64,000 bases of DNA from Streptomyces diastatochromogenes. GTDB taxonomy: Bacteria > Actinomycetota > Actinomycetes > Streptomycetales > Streptomycetaceae. Under the pieces are notes generated by a model, which saw nothing but the letters and a program-made list of their open reading frames with translations, did not search any database and had not been told where the DNA came from. The position numbers and the translations under genes were made by a program. Position 1 is the stretch's first letter, and each line of letters begins with the position of its first letter. This document shows, in pieces, positions 31,033 through 40,631 of this stretch. The stretch is taken from positions 2,046,001 to 2,110,000 of the forward strand of contig JAPTYK010000001.1 in assembly GCA_026913215.1 (NCBI GenBank), written 5' to 3'.

Positions 31033-31499
31033 TCAGATGCGGACCTGGACGGCGCCGGAGAGGCGGTCGTGGAGGCCGCGGCCGTCGCGGTCCCAGATGA
31101 GGGCCGGGAGGGCGAGGCAGACGAGCAGGGAGCGGAGCGCCACCCGGAACAGGCCGAGGCGGCCGCCGTGCGCGGAGACGACCCGCAGCCCGAAGATCCG
31201 CTTGCCGGGCGTCGAGCCGACGGTGCCGACCGTCAGCACGCCCAGGACGAACAGGATGACCAGGGCCCAGTTGCCCGTCGCCTGGTTGTAGCCGTCGGTG
31301 ATCAGGCCGTATGCGATCAGGATACAGAGGGCCCAGTCGACGGCGAGGGCGCCCAGGCGCCGCCCGGGGCGGGCGATCGAGCCGGGGCCCTGCTCGGGCA
31401 GCCCGAGCTGCTCGCCGCGGTAGCCGAAGTCGACGCCTGCGTCCTCGGCCGCCGCGCGGGGCCGGAGAGCCAAGATCCGAGTGCTTGCCTGTTGTCCAC
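31033..31499 (-). CDS. RDD-family membrane protein
   Basis: About 155 residues from GTG 31499 (MDNRQALGSWLSGP); a missing C near 31460 separates this start from the body of the gene. RPGRRLGALAVDWALCILIAYGL is the RDD signature (R..D in the first helix), with further helices ALVILFVLGVLTVGTV and LGLFRVALRSLLVCLALP, and the motif STPGKRIFGLRV. RDD proteins are membrane proteins, some proposed as ion exchangers. It is divergent from glnA and shares the 220-bp upstream region holding the GlnR box. Confidence 0.88.
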
Positions 31500-31584
31500 C
31501 CGACCACGGTACTGTGCCCGTTTTTGATCAGTTCGGCCCGGGTCGGCGTACGGCTCCGGCCTGCCGGAACGGCACCCGGCCCGG

Positions 31585-31622
31585 TTAACTTCGACGAAAC
31601 AATTGGGTCATGCTTGAGAAAT
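31585..31622 (+). promoter_or_regulatory. GlnR box upstream of glnA
   Basis: TTAAC-n6-GAAAC-n6-GTCAT-n6-GAAAT fits the Streptomyces GlnR consensus gTnAc-n6-GaAAc-n6-GtnAC-n6-GAAAc with exact spacing, 98 bp before the glnA start. GlnR activates glnA under nitrogen limitation, so this is almost certainly a functional activator site. Confidence 0.9.
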
Positions 31623-31719
31623 CCCGTCTGCCTATGGTCGGGTCCAGCTGTGCCACCGCACTGGCCGCACGACCGCTGCAGACCCCGCCCCTCCCCGGGC
31701 CGGGAGTAGGAGGAGTGGG

Positions 31720-33140
<1,421 letters not shown>

Positions 33141-33144
<4 letters not shown>

Positions 33145-34255
33145 GCCTTACCCACTCCGTGAGCTGAGGGTACGTCACTCCGACGCACCCCAGTCCGCAC
33201 AGAGTCCGCAAGATTTTCGATCTTGCCACTCATGGCGCGCTCGACAGCGGTCCGCGTCGACTCGTCAGAGTCGGGCCACAGTGCCCGTAGGTGTCCAGCG
33301 TCGTCTTCGCCGAAGCGTGGCGAAGACGGTGCTGGACCACTTTCACGTCTGCCCCGGACGCGATCAGCAGCGACGCGTAGAAGTGCCGCAGGTCGTGAAA
33401 CCGGAAGCCGCCCGGAAGGCCGGCCACCTTGCCGCGTATGCGGCGCATCTCGCGCTCGACCTGCCACGGCCCGACCTGGACACCGTCCTCGTCGACCAGG
33501 AGGTGCGTCCGGCCCGTACACAGCGGCTTGAGCACCGACACGAGACTGTCGGGGATCGGCACCGTCTCGCCGCTCATCTCCGACTTCAGCGGGAGTGCCG
33601 GGTACTGCACCGTCGGCGTGATCGTCCGCCCGTCGAGGTCGACGTCCTCGGGTCGCAGCCCGCACGCCTCCGCCGTCCGTAGCCCGACGAACGCCCCGAG
33701 CAACAGCGCGAGCCGGTATTGCTCCTCCGCCTGCTCGTACAGTCCCCAGAGCTGCGCCTCGGTCGCAACGTACGCCCGCTGCTTGCCCGCCCCCGGCGAG
33801 GTCCGACGCGAGCAGGGATTCGCCGGCACCTTCCTGTCGAGGACCGCGTCTTTCATGACCTGCGACAGACGCGAGTGCAGAGCGAACAGGTACGACGCCG
33901 ACAGTCCCTCCTTCCGCAGCCGCGCGAGCCAGTTCCGGATCGCGCTCGGTTGCACCGCGGCGAGCGGCAACGGGCCGAACTCCTGACGGATCCGCGCGAG
34001 GTGCACCTTGGCCTGGCGGACGCTCGACTCGCGCCGCGAGCCGTAGCCCTCGATCCACGTGTCGCACCACTCGTCCACGGTGACCTTCCGGGCCTGCGGG
34101 TCGACGTATTGCCCCGTGACGATGCTCGCGGTCTCCTCGTCGAGCCAGCGCTGCGCGTCAACCTTCCGGTCGAAGTGCCGCGCGTGCTCGCGGCCGGCGG
34201 CGTCCCGGTACCGGGCGCGCCACTTACCGTTCGGGCGCTTAGCGATGCTCGCCAC
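33141..34255 (-). CDS. int: tyrosine-recombinase integrase
   Basis: About 371 residues from GTG 34255 ([21 protein letters not shown]). An N-terminal arm-binding region and a SAM-like core-binding domain ([24 protein letters not shown]) precede the catalytic domain. That domain has Arg in [25 protein letters not shown] (HxLRH), [16 protein letters not shown] and the nucleophile Tyr in DTYGH. One base is missing near 33293, after which the C-terminus VGKA ends in a stop inside attL. The start overlaps the XRE gene by 17 bp, so the two are co-expressed. It ends 4 bp inside the convergent glnA, with no terminator between them. Confidence 0.95.
33192..33210 (+). repeat. left arm-type direct repeats
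   Basis: Two copies of AGTCCGCA (33192-33199, 33203-33210), 11 bp apart start to start, 50 bp inside attL and within the 3' end of the integrase gene. The same pair with the same 11-bp period lies near the right end, as expected for integrase arm-binding sites. Confidence 0.55.
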
Positions 34256-34766
34256 GGCCCGTCTCCCCCTGGTTGCGGTACGGCCGGCCATCCGTCTCAG
34301 AGATGTGCTCCGGCCCCAGATTCTCCAGCAGCGGCGAGAACTCTTGCGGCGGGATCTCAGAGAAGAACGCACGGTCGTCCATGCCGGAGAGAGGACCCTC
34401 CCCGCGCAGAAAACGGCGAACCCTGTGCATCGGAGCCGTCTGCCTTGGCGTCACCTGGAAGTCGGCCTCGTCGTTCGGGTCGTTCCTCTCCCCCGCCGGC
34501 CTGTTCCAGAGCGGGGAAGGAAACGGCGGGACCAACAGGTGAACCGGCGCGACTTCGAGCACGGCCGCAAGGGTCAGCCACTCGGTGAGGGTGATGTTCT
34601 GCCGGTTGCCGTTCTCCAGTTTGGCGACGGTGCTTCGCTCCCAGGGAACGCCCTGTTCAGCGAGCTTTTCGGCGAGTTGCTGCGCGGTGAGTCCTCGCCG
34701 CGTACGAACCTCCCGCACACGATGCGCGACAGCTTCCGTCGGGGTCCAGCTCTTCACGTGTTCCAT
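34239..34766 (-). CDS. XRE-family repressor-like regulator
   Basis: 175 residues. The N-terminal Cro/CI helix-turn-helix is AHRVREVRTRRGLTAQQLAEKLAE ... STVAKLENGNRQNITLTEW. The rest is Pro- and acid-rich without a recognisable peptidase domain (no LexA-like Ser-Lys). Divergent from the excisionase gene, with inverted GAACA-type repeats between them, and overlapping int. This is the layout of a satellite or prophage master repressor. How it is induced is not visible. Confidence 0.88.
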   Translation of the reverse strand: MEHVKSWTPTEAVAHRVREVRTRRGLTAQQLAEKLAEQGVPWERSTVAKLENGNRQNITLTEWLTLAAVLEVAPVHLLVPPFPSPLWNRPAGERNDPNDEADFQVTPRQTAPMHRVRRFLRGEGPLSGMDDRAFFSEIPPQEFSPLLENLGPEHISETDGRPYRNQGETGRGEHR

Positions 34767-34871
34767 GAGAGCACGCTAGGGGACGCTTGTAGAACACGCA
34801 AGGATGAGTCATCATCGGCAGCGGCGGGAACTCAACACCCACCTATGTGCTTTCAAAGAACATCCATGTTC
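34758..34871. promoter_or_regulatory. divergent control region with GAACA-type inverted repeats
   Basis: Between the XRE and excisionase genes: GAACA-TCCA-TGTTC at 34858-34871, just before the excisionase ribosome site, and outward half-sites GTGTTC (34758-34763) and GAACAC (34792-34797) flanking the XRE start. These look like operators for the XRE protein, shutting off excision and limiting its own synthesis. Confidence 0.5.
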
Positions 34872-34894
34872 GACTGTGACACACGGAGGGGGCT

Positions 34895-35073
34895 ATGTCC
34901 CTCAAGCTCTACTCGCCCGATGACCTCGCCGAGCGGTTCAAGGTGCCGGTGAGGACCGTCTACAGCTGGAACCACAAGGGCACTGGCCCCGGTACATCAA
35001 GGTCGGTCGGCACGTCCGCTACCGGCACGAGGACGTCGAATCCTGGCTCGACTCCCAGACGATCGCCGCATGA
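34895..35073 (+). CDS. AlpA/MerR-like excisionase
   Basis: 59 residues once a missing base near 34990 is restored: MSLKLYSPDDLAERFKVPV, RTVYSWNHKGTGPRYIKVG, RHVRYRHEDVESWLDSQTIA. This is the small winged helix (HTH_17) of excisionases and AlpA regulators. It is divergent from the repressor and first in the rightward block. It would bend att DNA for excision and may also act as a regulator. Confidence 0.88.
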
Positions 35074-35196
35074 GAACGGCCCCCAGCAGGTGCGTCAACA
35101 CCGTCGCCGGGGGCCACGAAGCGCCACATCGAGCACTACAGCCGAACGGCGGCGCGGGCCCTACACCCGTTGCGCCGCCGTCGAAAGGAGCTTCCC

Positions 35197-35520
35197 GTGA
35201 AGCTTGGCACGACCGCCCCCGAGATCGCCACCGCGCCCGCGATCGAGCACGTCATCACGGCCCCGCTCGACGAGCTACTCGTCGAGCAGAACGCGCGGCT
35301 CGTCGAGATCAATCTGACCGACCCGGAGTTCTTCGGAGCTGTCCTCCTTCGCAAGAGCACCGGCAAGGTCGTGCTCGCCATGCCTGCCGGCCGCGAACCG
35401 ATCGAGCAGGACTGCGCCGCGCGGTTCCTGCTCGCCTTCCACCTCGGGCTCCCCACCGACCAGTTCCCCACCTTCATCACGGCCGAGACGGTCACGCCGA
35501 GCGTGGAGACGGGCGAGTGA
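35197..35520 (+). CDS. small unidentified protein of the element (107 aa)
   Basis: GTG 35197 is chosen for the AAAGGAG 5 bp upstream (MKLGTTAPEIATAP). Soluble, acidic, mixed alpha/beta: EQNARLVEINLTDPEFFGAVLLRK, then KVVLAMPAGREPIEQDCAARFLLAFH. No family recognised. Its stop overlaps the GTG of the next gene (GTGA), so it belongs to the replication-like block that includes the ATPase. Confidence 0.7.
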   Translation: MKLGTTAPEIATAPAIEHVITAPLDELLVEQNARLVEINLTDPEFFGAVLLRKSTGKVVLAMPAGREPIEQDCAARFLLAFHLGLPTDQFPTFITAETVTPSVETGE

Positions 35521-36023
35521 CCAGCCGCCCGCAGGACCGCCCTCGCCTGGCCGTCGCCGGGCAGGGGCGCCCCTGCGCGCCGTACCGGACGGCGTCACCC
35601 CGGCGACGTCACCGCGCTCCGCGCGGAAACCCAGATCGCCGCCCTCGGCGTCGACACCTGGCCGCCGTACGGCAGCCCCGACTGGCTCCAGCTCAGCCCC
35701 AAGGACCCCCGCTGCTACGCGGCCACCCTGGAGGCCGCCGAGCTGCACCGCCGGGCCGAGGCCGAGCGGCAGCGTCTCGACTGGCTCATGGACCACGACC
35801 CCGAGACGTGGTGGCGCGAGATCACCGCCGAGGCGAACGCGTACGCCGCCACCCTCGGCCGCGCCCTTGCCTCTCGCCAGACCGCCGAGGAACGCCGCGT
35901 CGCCGCCGACCGGGCCAGCAACCGGCCCCCGCACCAGCTCCGTGCCACCCGGGATGGCCGCCCATCCGCATCCCCGGCCGGCCCGGCCGGTACCTCGTCT
36001 TCGGCCAGGAGGCCACCGCGTGA
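35517..36023 (+). CDS. unidentified protein, possibly DUF2742-like
   Basis: About 168 residues from GTG 35517, overlapping the stops of both neighbours (GTGA at each end). Needs about three frame changes (near 35570, 35610 and 35955). Readable parts: ALRAETQIAALGVDTWPPYGSPDWLQL, DPRCYAATLEAAELHRRAEAE, DPETWWREITAEANAYAATLG, and the end TPGWPPIRIPGRPGRYLVFGQEATA. The Trp-rich middle recalls DUF2742 proteins of actinobacterial prophages, a weak match made from memory. It immediately precedes the ATPase gene and may be its partner. Confidence 0.55.
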   Translation: MTSRPQDRPRLAVAGQGRPCAPYRTASPRRRHRAPRGNPDRRPRRRHLAAVRQPRLAPAQPQGPPLLRGHPGGRRAAPPGRGRAAASRLAHGPRPRDVVARDHRRGERVRRHPRPRPCLSPDRRGTPRRRRPGQQPAPAPAPCHPGWPPIRIPGRPGRYLVFGQEATA

Positions 36024-37383
36024 CTACCTCGTACGACCCCGCGACCCTGCCGCCGAGCGAGATCCTGGCGGCAGGGCTCTCGGGCCTCCCGAGCAGGACC
36101 CCGGTGGCGTCGACTGGGGCGACTTGGAAACCCCGGCCCCCCGCCGGTCGCTGCGCCTTACCCGCGCCTCGGACATCGAGCCCGAGCCGGTCGTGTGGGC
36201 GTGGCTCGACGACGGCGAAGGCCGCGTACCCGCCGGTGCCCTGTCCGTGGCCGCCGGCCGCGAGGGCACCGGCAAGTCGTCCTTCGGCATGTGGATGGCC
36301 GCGCACATCACCCGCGGCACTCTGCCCGGCAACTTCCACGGCACCCCCCGCGCGGTGTTCTACGTGGCCGTCGAGGACTCGTGGAAGCAGACCATCGTGC
36401 CCCGCCTCATCGGCGCCGGCGCCGACCTCGACCTCGTGTACCGAGTCGAGGCCGTCGAGGCTGAGTACGGCGAGACGACGCTCAGCCTCCCCCAGGACAA
36501 CTCCCTCATGGAGAAGGCCGTCAGAGAACACGGCGTCGCCCTGGTCGTCCTCGACCCGCTCATGTCGTGCATCGGCAAGGGCATCGACACTCACCGCGAA
36601 CGCGACGTGCGGACCGCCCTCGACCCGCTCGCCCGCATGGCCGACCGGACCGGCGCCGTACTCCTCGGCATCGCCCACTTCGGCAAGGGAGCGGGCACCG
36701 ACCCCGCGTCGCTCATCACCGGCTCCGGGGCATTCAAGAACGTGCCCCGTGCCGTGTTCGGCTTCGCCCGCGACGAGGACAACGACTGCCGTGTCATGAC
36801 CCAAGCGAAGAACAGCCTCGGCCGGTCCGACCTCCCGTCGCTCGCCTACAACATCGAGTCCGCCGAGGTGCCCACGAAGAAGGGACCGGCCTACGTCGGC
36901 CGGTTCGTCTTCCTCGGCCAGTCGACCCGCAGCGTGCAGGAGATCCTCGCGCAGGGGAACGACACCGACCGCGGCGAGCGCGACGAGGCCGGCGCCTGGC
37001 TCGTCGACTACCTCCGCGACAACGGCGGTGAGGCGTCCGCCGGAGATGTCATCAAGGCCGCCGAGAAGGACGGCTTCGCCAAGCACACCATCCAGCGCGC
37101 CCGCTCGAAGGCCGGCGTCACCTCCCAGAAGTCCGGCTTCGGCAAGGGCTGGGTCTGGGTACTCAGGGTCACCGACGACACCGAAGAACACACGAAGATG
37201 ACGAAGATGACGGCCCAACCGAGCTCGGAATCATCGTCTCCTTCGTCACCTTCGCCGTCACCTTCCCCCGAGCCGTCACCGAACGTCACCACCGAATCGG
37301 GGCGCTGCACGGTCTGCAAGACCCCCCTCGACCCCGTCCACGCCCTCACCGGCGAGACCACACACCCGGGGTGCGGCGCGTAA
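36020..37383 (+). CDS. AAA-family ATPase (RepA/AAA_25-like)
   Basis: About 455 residues from GTG 36020. Walker A is AGREGTGKSSFGMW; Walker B is VALVVLDPLMS; both sit in a RecA-like fold (FYVAVEDSW, LLGIAHFGKG, NSLGRSDLPSL) like the RepA/DnaB-related helicases of plasmids and satellites. A winged-helix tail follows (AGAWLVDYLRDNGGEASAGDVIKAAEKDGF), then a Ser/Pro linker and a terminal CTVCKTPLDP...HPGC zinc-ribbon. One frame change near 36110. It probably replicates the excised element; no primase domain is visible, so host priming would be needed. Confidence 0.85.
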
Positions 37384-37507
37384 TCGAGCCGGGCGCGCCC
37401 CTCCATTTTTGGGTCGGGCCTCTTCCCAGCCCCGCGCCCAGCTTTCATTTTTCTCCCCCCGGCCCTGACCAGCCCATATGCGATGCCTGACGCGAGGAAG
37501 TGACACC

Positions 37508-37741
37508 GTGACCACACCCGAGCAGGACCTGCGCCGCGCCATCGGCAGACTCGGCCGCACGGCCCAACGCGCCTACACCGTCGCGCTCGTCGAGGCCCGC
37601 GACCGCGCGGCAACGACAGGTGACCCGATGGCCGACGTGTACGCATCGCTCGCAGCTCTCACCGCGGACATCACCGACGGCGAGACCCGCGTCCTGCGCG
37701 CCATGCAGAACGACTACGACGGACCCCCGACCACCGCCTGA
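37508..37741 (+). CDS. small helical protein of the element (77 aa)
   Basis: GTG 37508 with GAGGAAG 9 bp upstream. MTTPEQDLRRAIGRLGRTAQ, then YTVALVEARDRAA and VYASLAALTADITDGE: almost wholly alpha-helical. Not recognised. It stands between the ATPase and capsid genes, the place of a small packaging or scaffold protein in some phages, but nothing in the sequence proves such a role. Confidence 0.6.
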   Translation: MTTPEQDLRRAIGRLGRTAQRAYTVALVEARDRAATTGDPMADVYASLAALTADITDGETRVLRAMQNDYDGPPTTA

Positions 37742-37989
37742 ACATGGCACCCTGACAACGGCATGACGACACCCCCGGGTGTCGGTGGAACGTGGCATCA
37801 TGGTCAAGTCCCCAACGGGACGACGCGGCACGGCAGGGCGAAACCCACCGGGCAGCGTGACGCAGGCCCGCTCCATCGGCGCCCGGCAGGTCGACAACCA
37901 CCGGGCAGATCACAGCCGTTGTAGAGCCATTGGGGCTTGCCACACGCTACGCACGCTCATCGCGTGCTGACCCCTTGTGGAGCCACAGC
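37742..37989. other. non-coding region before the capsid gene
   Basis: 248 bp with an inverted repeat GACACCC-CC-GGGTGTC (37768-37783) and two copies of CCACCGGGCAG (37845-37855, 37898-37908). The small frame inside it (37779-37970) has no convincing start signal. The region probably holds the capsid promoter and could hold a packaging site. Confidence 0.4.
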
Positions 37990-39267
37990 ATGTCTCTCAT
38001 CGACGAACTCACCCAGCGCCGGTCCCGCCTCCTGGACGACCAGAAGCGCATGCTCGACACCGCCGAAACCGCAGCCCGCGACCTCACCGCCTCCGAGGAC
38101 GCCGAGTACCGGGCCATCACCGCGCAGCTCGACGCCATCGACAGCCGGATCACCGACCTGCGCGCGCAGCAGCAGCGCACGGCCAACGCCGACGCGGCAT
38201 TCGGTCGACTGCTCGCCCAGCCCGCGACGCAGAACGGCGGATACCACCGGGCCGCAGACGGCGCCGTCATGGACGACTTCCGGTCGATGATCCTGGAGAA
38301 CAACCCGCGCCCGATCGACGTGCGGTGGGAGTCCCCCCGCTCCGCCTACCAGCCGGGCCTGGAACGGCGCGACCTCGTGACGACGGCCCCGGCGAACATG
38401 TCGCCGGTCTCGTTCTACGGCCGCCTGGTCGAGCACATGGTGGAGTCCTCTGCCGTACTGCGGGCGGGGGCGACGCTGCTGACGACGAACACAGGCGAGG
38501 ACATGCGCGTACCGCGCACCACCGGCCTGTCGACCGCCGGCATCGTCGCCGAGGCGGCCCAGCTCCCCGAATCCGACCCGACGATGTCCAGCGTGACCCT
38601 GCGCGCCTACAAGTACGGCTTCATGGTTCAGGTGTCCTCGGAGCTCGTACAGGACTCCGGCGTCGACCTCGCGGCATACCTCGCCCGCGAGGCGGGCCAG
38701 GCGATCGGTCTCGGCCTCGGCAACCACCTCATCAACGGCACCGGCACCGGGCAGCCGCGGGGCGTCCTCGCCGACGCGACGCTCGGCGTCACCGGACCGA
38801 CCGGCACCGCCACCAGCTTCGGCGCACAGGGCACCGCCGGGCAGGGAACGGATCTGCTGTACGACCTCTTCGGGGCCGTCGCCGAGCCGTACGTGATGCA
38901 GCCCGCGGCCGGCTGGCTGCTGCGCAACGCCACGCTGACGAGCATCCGGAAGCTCAAGGCGACCGACGGCGAATCGGTCGGCGGTGACTTCGTGACCGCC
39001 GGCCCCGCCGGGGCATCGGCGTCGATGATCGGGAAGCCCGCGTACATCGACCCGTTCGTGCCCGCCATGGGCGCCGGCGCCAAGTCGGTCCTGTTCGGCG
39101 ACTGGTCGCGCTACTTCGTCCGCATGGTCAACGGGATCCGCTTCGAGCGCAGCGACGACTTCGCCTTCGACCGCGACCTCGTCACGTTCCGCGCGGTACT
39201 CCGCGCCGACGCCGCGCTCATCGACACCACGGGCAGCATCAAGTACTTCGCCCACTCGGCTACCTGA
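37990..39267 (+). CDS. phage major capsid protein, HK97 fold
   Basis: 425 residues, intact. An N-terminal coiled-coil delta domain (LIDELTQRRSRLLDDQKRM ... EDAEYRAITAQLDAIDSRI) leads to the capsid fold: MSPVSFYGRLVEHMVESSAVL, EAAQLPESDPTMSSVTLRAYK, FMVQVSSELVQDSG, GTGTGQPRGVL, GKPAYIDPFVPAMG and LFGDWSRYFVRMVNGIRFERSD. This order is diagnostic of Phage_capsid (HK97 gp5). The delta domain normally acts as scaffold and is removed by a protease, yet no protease gene is on the element. A strong terminator follows, so it is transcribed separately from the right-end genes. Encapsulins lack such a delta domain. Confidence 0.93.
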   Translation: MSLIDELTQRRSRLLDDQKRMLDTAETAARDLTASEDAEYRAITAQLDAIDSRITDLRAQQQRTANADAAFGRLLAQPATQNGGYHRAADGAVMDDFRSMILENNPRPIDVRWESPRSAYQPGLERRDLVTTAPANMSPVSFYGRLVEHMVESSAVLRAGATLLTTNTGEDMRVPRTTGLSTAGIVAEAAQLPESDPTMSSVTLRAYKYGFMVQVSSELVQDSGVDLAAYLAREAGQAIGLGLGNHLINGTGTGQPRGVLADATLGVTGPTGTATSFGAQGTAGQGTDLLYDLFGAVAEPYVMQPAAGWLLRNATLTSIRKLKATDGESVGGDFVTAGPAGASASMIGKPAYIDPFVPAMGAGAKSVLFGDWSRYFVRMVNGIRFERSDDFAFDRDLVTFRAVLRADAALIDTTGSIKYFAHSAT

Positions 39268-39276
39268 TCTCGCCTC

Positions 39277-39310
39277 GCAGTGCCCCGACTCCCTCGGAGC
39301 GGGGCACTGC
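39277..39310 (+). terminator. terminator of the capsid gene
   Basis: 10-bp stem GCAGTGCCCC / GGGGCACTGC with a 14-base loop, 9 bp after the stop. Confidence 0.8.
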
Positions 39311-39469
39311 TCATGTCCGCATCCGGAGGGCTGGGTACCCCGACCTGTTCTTTCAGGGGAGGGGCGGGCGACCCAAAAGCCCTTGTCGCCCACTTTTTTA
39401 CACGGCCGATTTGAAGCTGCTGACTGCCCTCTGCCGCAACGTTCCGGACATGAGCCGTACGATCCGGCC

Positions 39470-39813
39470 ATGCCTGACAGATCTCAGTCTCAGCTCCTCA
39501 TAGTCGCCGTGCTCGGAGCTCTTTCGGCTCCGTCCTCACCATGGGCGGCGCCTACCTCCTGATGCCGCCGCAGGGCTCTGCTGGTCCGCAGGGGCCTGCG
39601 GGTGTTCAAGGTCCCGAGGGGCCGGCGGGTCCGGCGGGCGAGAGCGTGACTGAGGACGACGTTCGTAAGCTGGTGCCTGATGTGCGCGGCAGCTACGTCA
39701 TCCGGGGCCCTCTCGGCTGCCCTGACGGTCGCTTCCCGGCCCAGACCATTACGTTCCCTGAAACGGACGGGATCATCAGGTCGCCGCTCGAACTCTGCTA
39801 CGTCGGCCCCTGA
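39470..39813 (+). CDS. small membrane-anchored protein with collagen-like repeats
   Basis: About 114 residues if a missing T near 39518 is restored. MPDRSQSQLLIVAVLGALFG forms one N-terminal helix. Next come about eight Gly-X-Y triplets (GSAGPQGPAGVQGPEGPAG), then a Cys-containing C-terminal domain (RGSYVIRGPLGCPDGRFPAQ). Collagen-like triplets are common in phage tail-fibre and spore-surface proteins; here the protein would sit at the membrane. Function unknown. It is last before the regulator pair and may be unrelated to the capsid. Confidence 0.6.
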
Positions 39814-39908
39814 TCAAGCTGGGCGTGTCGGCCTACGGCTGTCTACCGTGCGCCGGGTCTCTGTCGTTACGGTGCGAGCAACTTACCGCCCGTCACCGAG
39901 GGGGACGC

Positions 39909-40631
39909 ATGGCACGGCACCTGCGCAAGGTCGGCACGAACAGCGGCAACAACGGCTGCCCCACCCTGTACGAGACCGAGGCCGGCGCCTACGTCGTCCA
40001 GGGCGACCGCGTCACCGACCCGGACGAGCTGTCCCAGCTCGACAACCTCACGGCCGACGAGGGCGCCGTCGTCGTCCCGCGCGAGCTGCTCGCCAACTTC
40101 GGCCCGAAGGAGCCCGTGCACGTGCCCCAGTGGATCGGGTTCGACGAGTTCGACGGCATGTTCACCAGCCTCAAGCACTCCGCATGGAGGCTGGAGACTC
40201 GCCGCCGCTACGCGTGGGACGAGCAGCAGGACACCTACCGCCAGTTCGCCGCCGGCGAGCCCGTCGAGTGGGACCTCGATGACCCATGGTGCCGTGAGCG
40301 CCGCGAGCAGACCGCGCTCAGCAAGCGGTTCGAGCGTGTGCGCGTCGTCGACGAGCCGCCGACCCCGGGACAGCTGTACCTCGCCGACAACGCCCGCCGG
40401 AACCGGGCCGCGGGCGAGGACATCCGGACCCTCACTCGCGCCCAGGCGGACGAGCTGCGCCTGCCCGCCGAGGACTTCTGGATCTTCGACTCCCGCGTCG
40501 TCGCGCTGCTCCACTTCAACGAGGCCGACGAGATGACCGGCGTAGAGCTCATCACGAACCCCGTCGAGGTGCTGCGGTACTGCCAGTTCCGTGAGGCGGC
40601 GTGGCATCACGCGGTACCGTCCGACGGGTGA
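39909..40631 (+). CDS. DUF6879-domain protein with an N-terminal extension
   Basis: 240 residues, intact. The first 65 residues (MARHLRKVGTNSGNNGCPT, EAGAYVVQGDRV) resemble a small Streptomyces protein that is usually a separate gene. The rest is DUF6879: WIGFDEFDGMFTSLKHSAWRL, RLPAEDFWIFDSRVVALLHF and VLRYCQFREAAWHHAVP. Its stop overlaps the GTG of an HTH-DUF5753 regulator (GTGA). Such pairs are very common in Streptomyces and have been compared to toxin-antitoxin or signalling pairs; no toxic activity has been shown for DUF6879 to my knowledge. Confidence 0.8.
   Translation: MARHLRKVGTNSGNNGCPTLYETEAGAYVVQGDRVTDPDELSQLDNLTADEGAVVVPRELLANFGPKEPVHVPQWIGFDEFDGMFTSLKHSAWRLETRRRYAWDEQQDTYRQFAAGEPVEWDLDDPWCRERREQTALSKRFERVRVVDEPPTPGQLYLADNARRNRAAGEDIRTLTRAQADELRLPAEDFWIFDSRVVALLHFNEADEMTGVELITNPVEVLRYCQFREAAWHHAVPSDG

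Noticed and set aside
35275..37218. 647-residue frame opposite the ATPase gene
   Set aside because: No recognisable motif, and the plus strand holds Walker motifs and overlapping starts and stops.
37779..37970. 63-residue frame before the capsid gene
   Set aside because: No ribosome site; overlaps an inverted repeat and looks non-coding.
37990..39267. Encapsulin nanocompartment instead of phage capsid
   Set aside because: The N-terminal coiled-coil delta domain and the element context favour a viral capsid; no cargo enzyme gene is adjacent.
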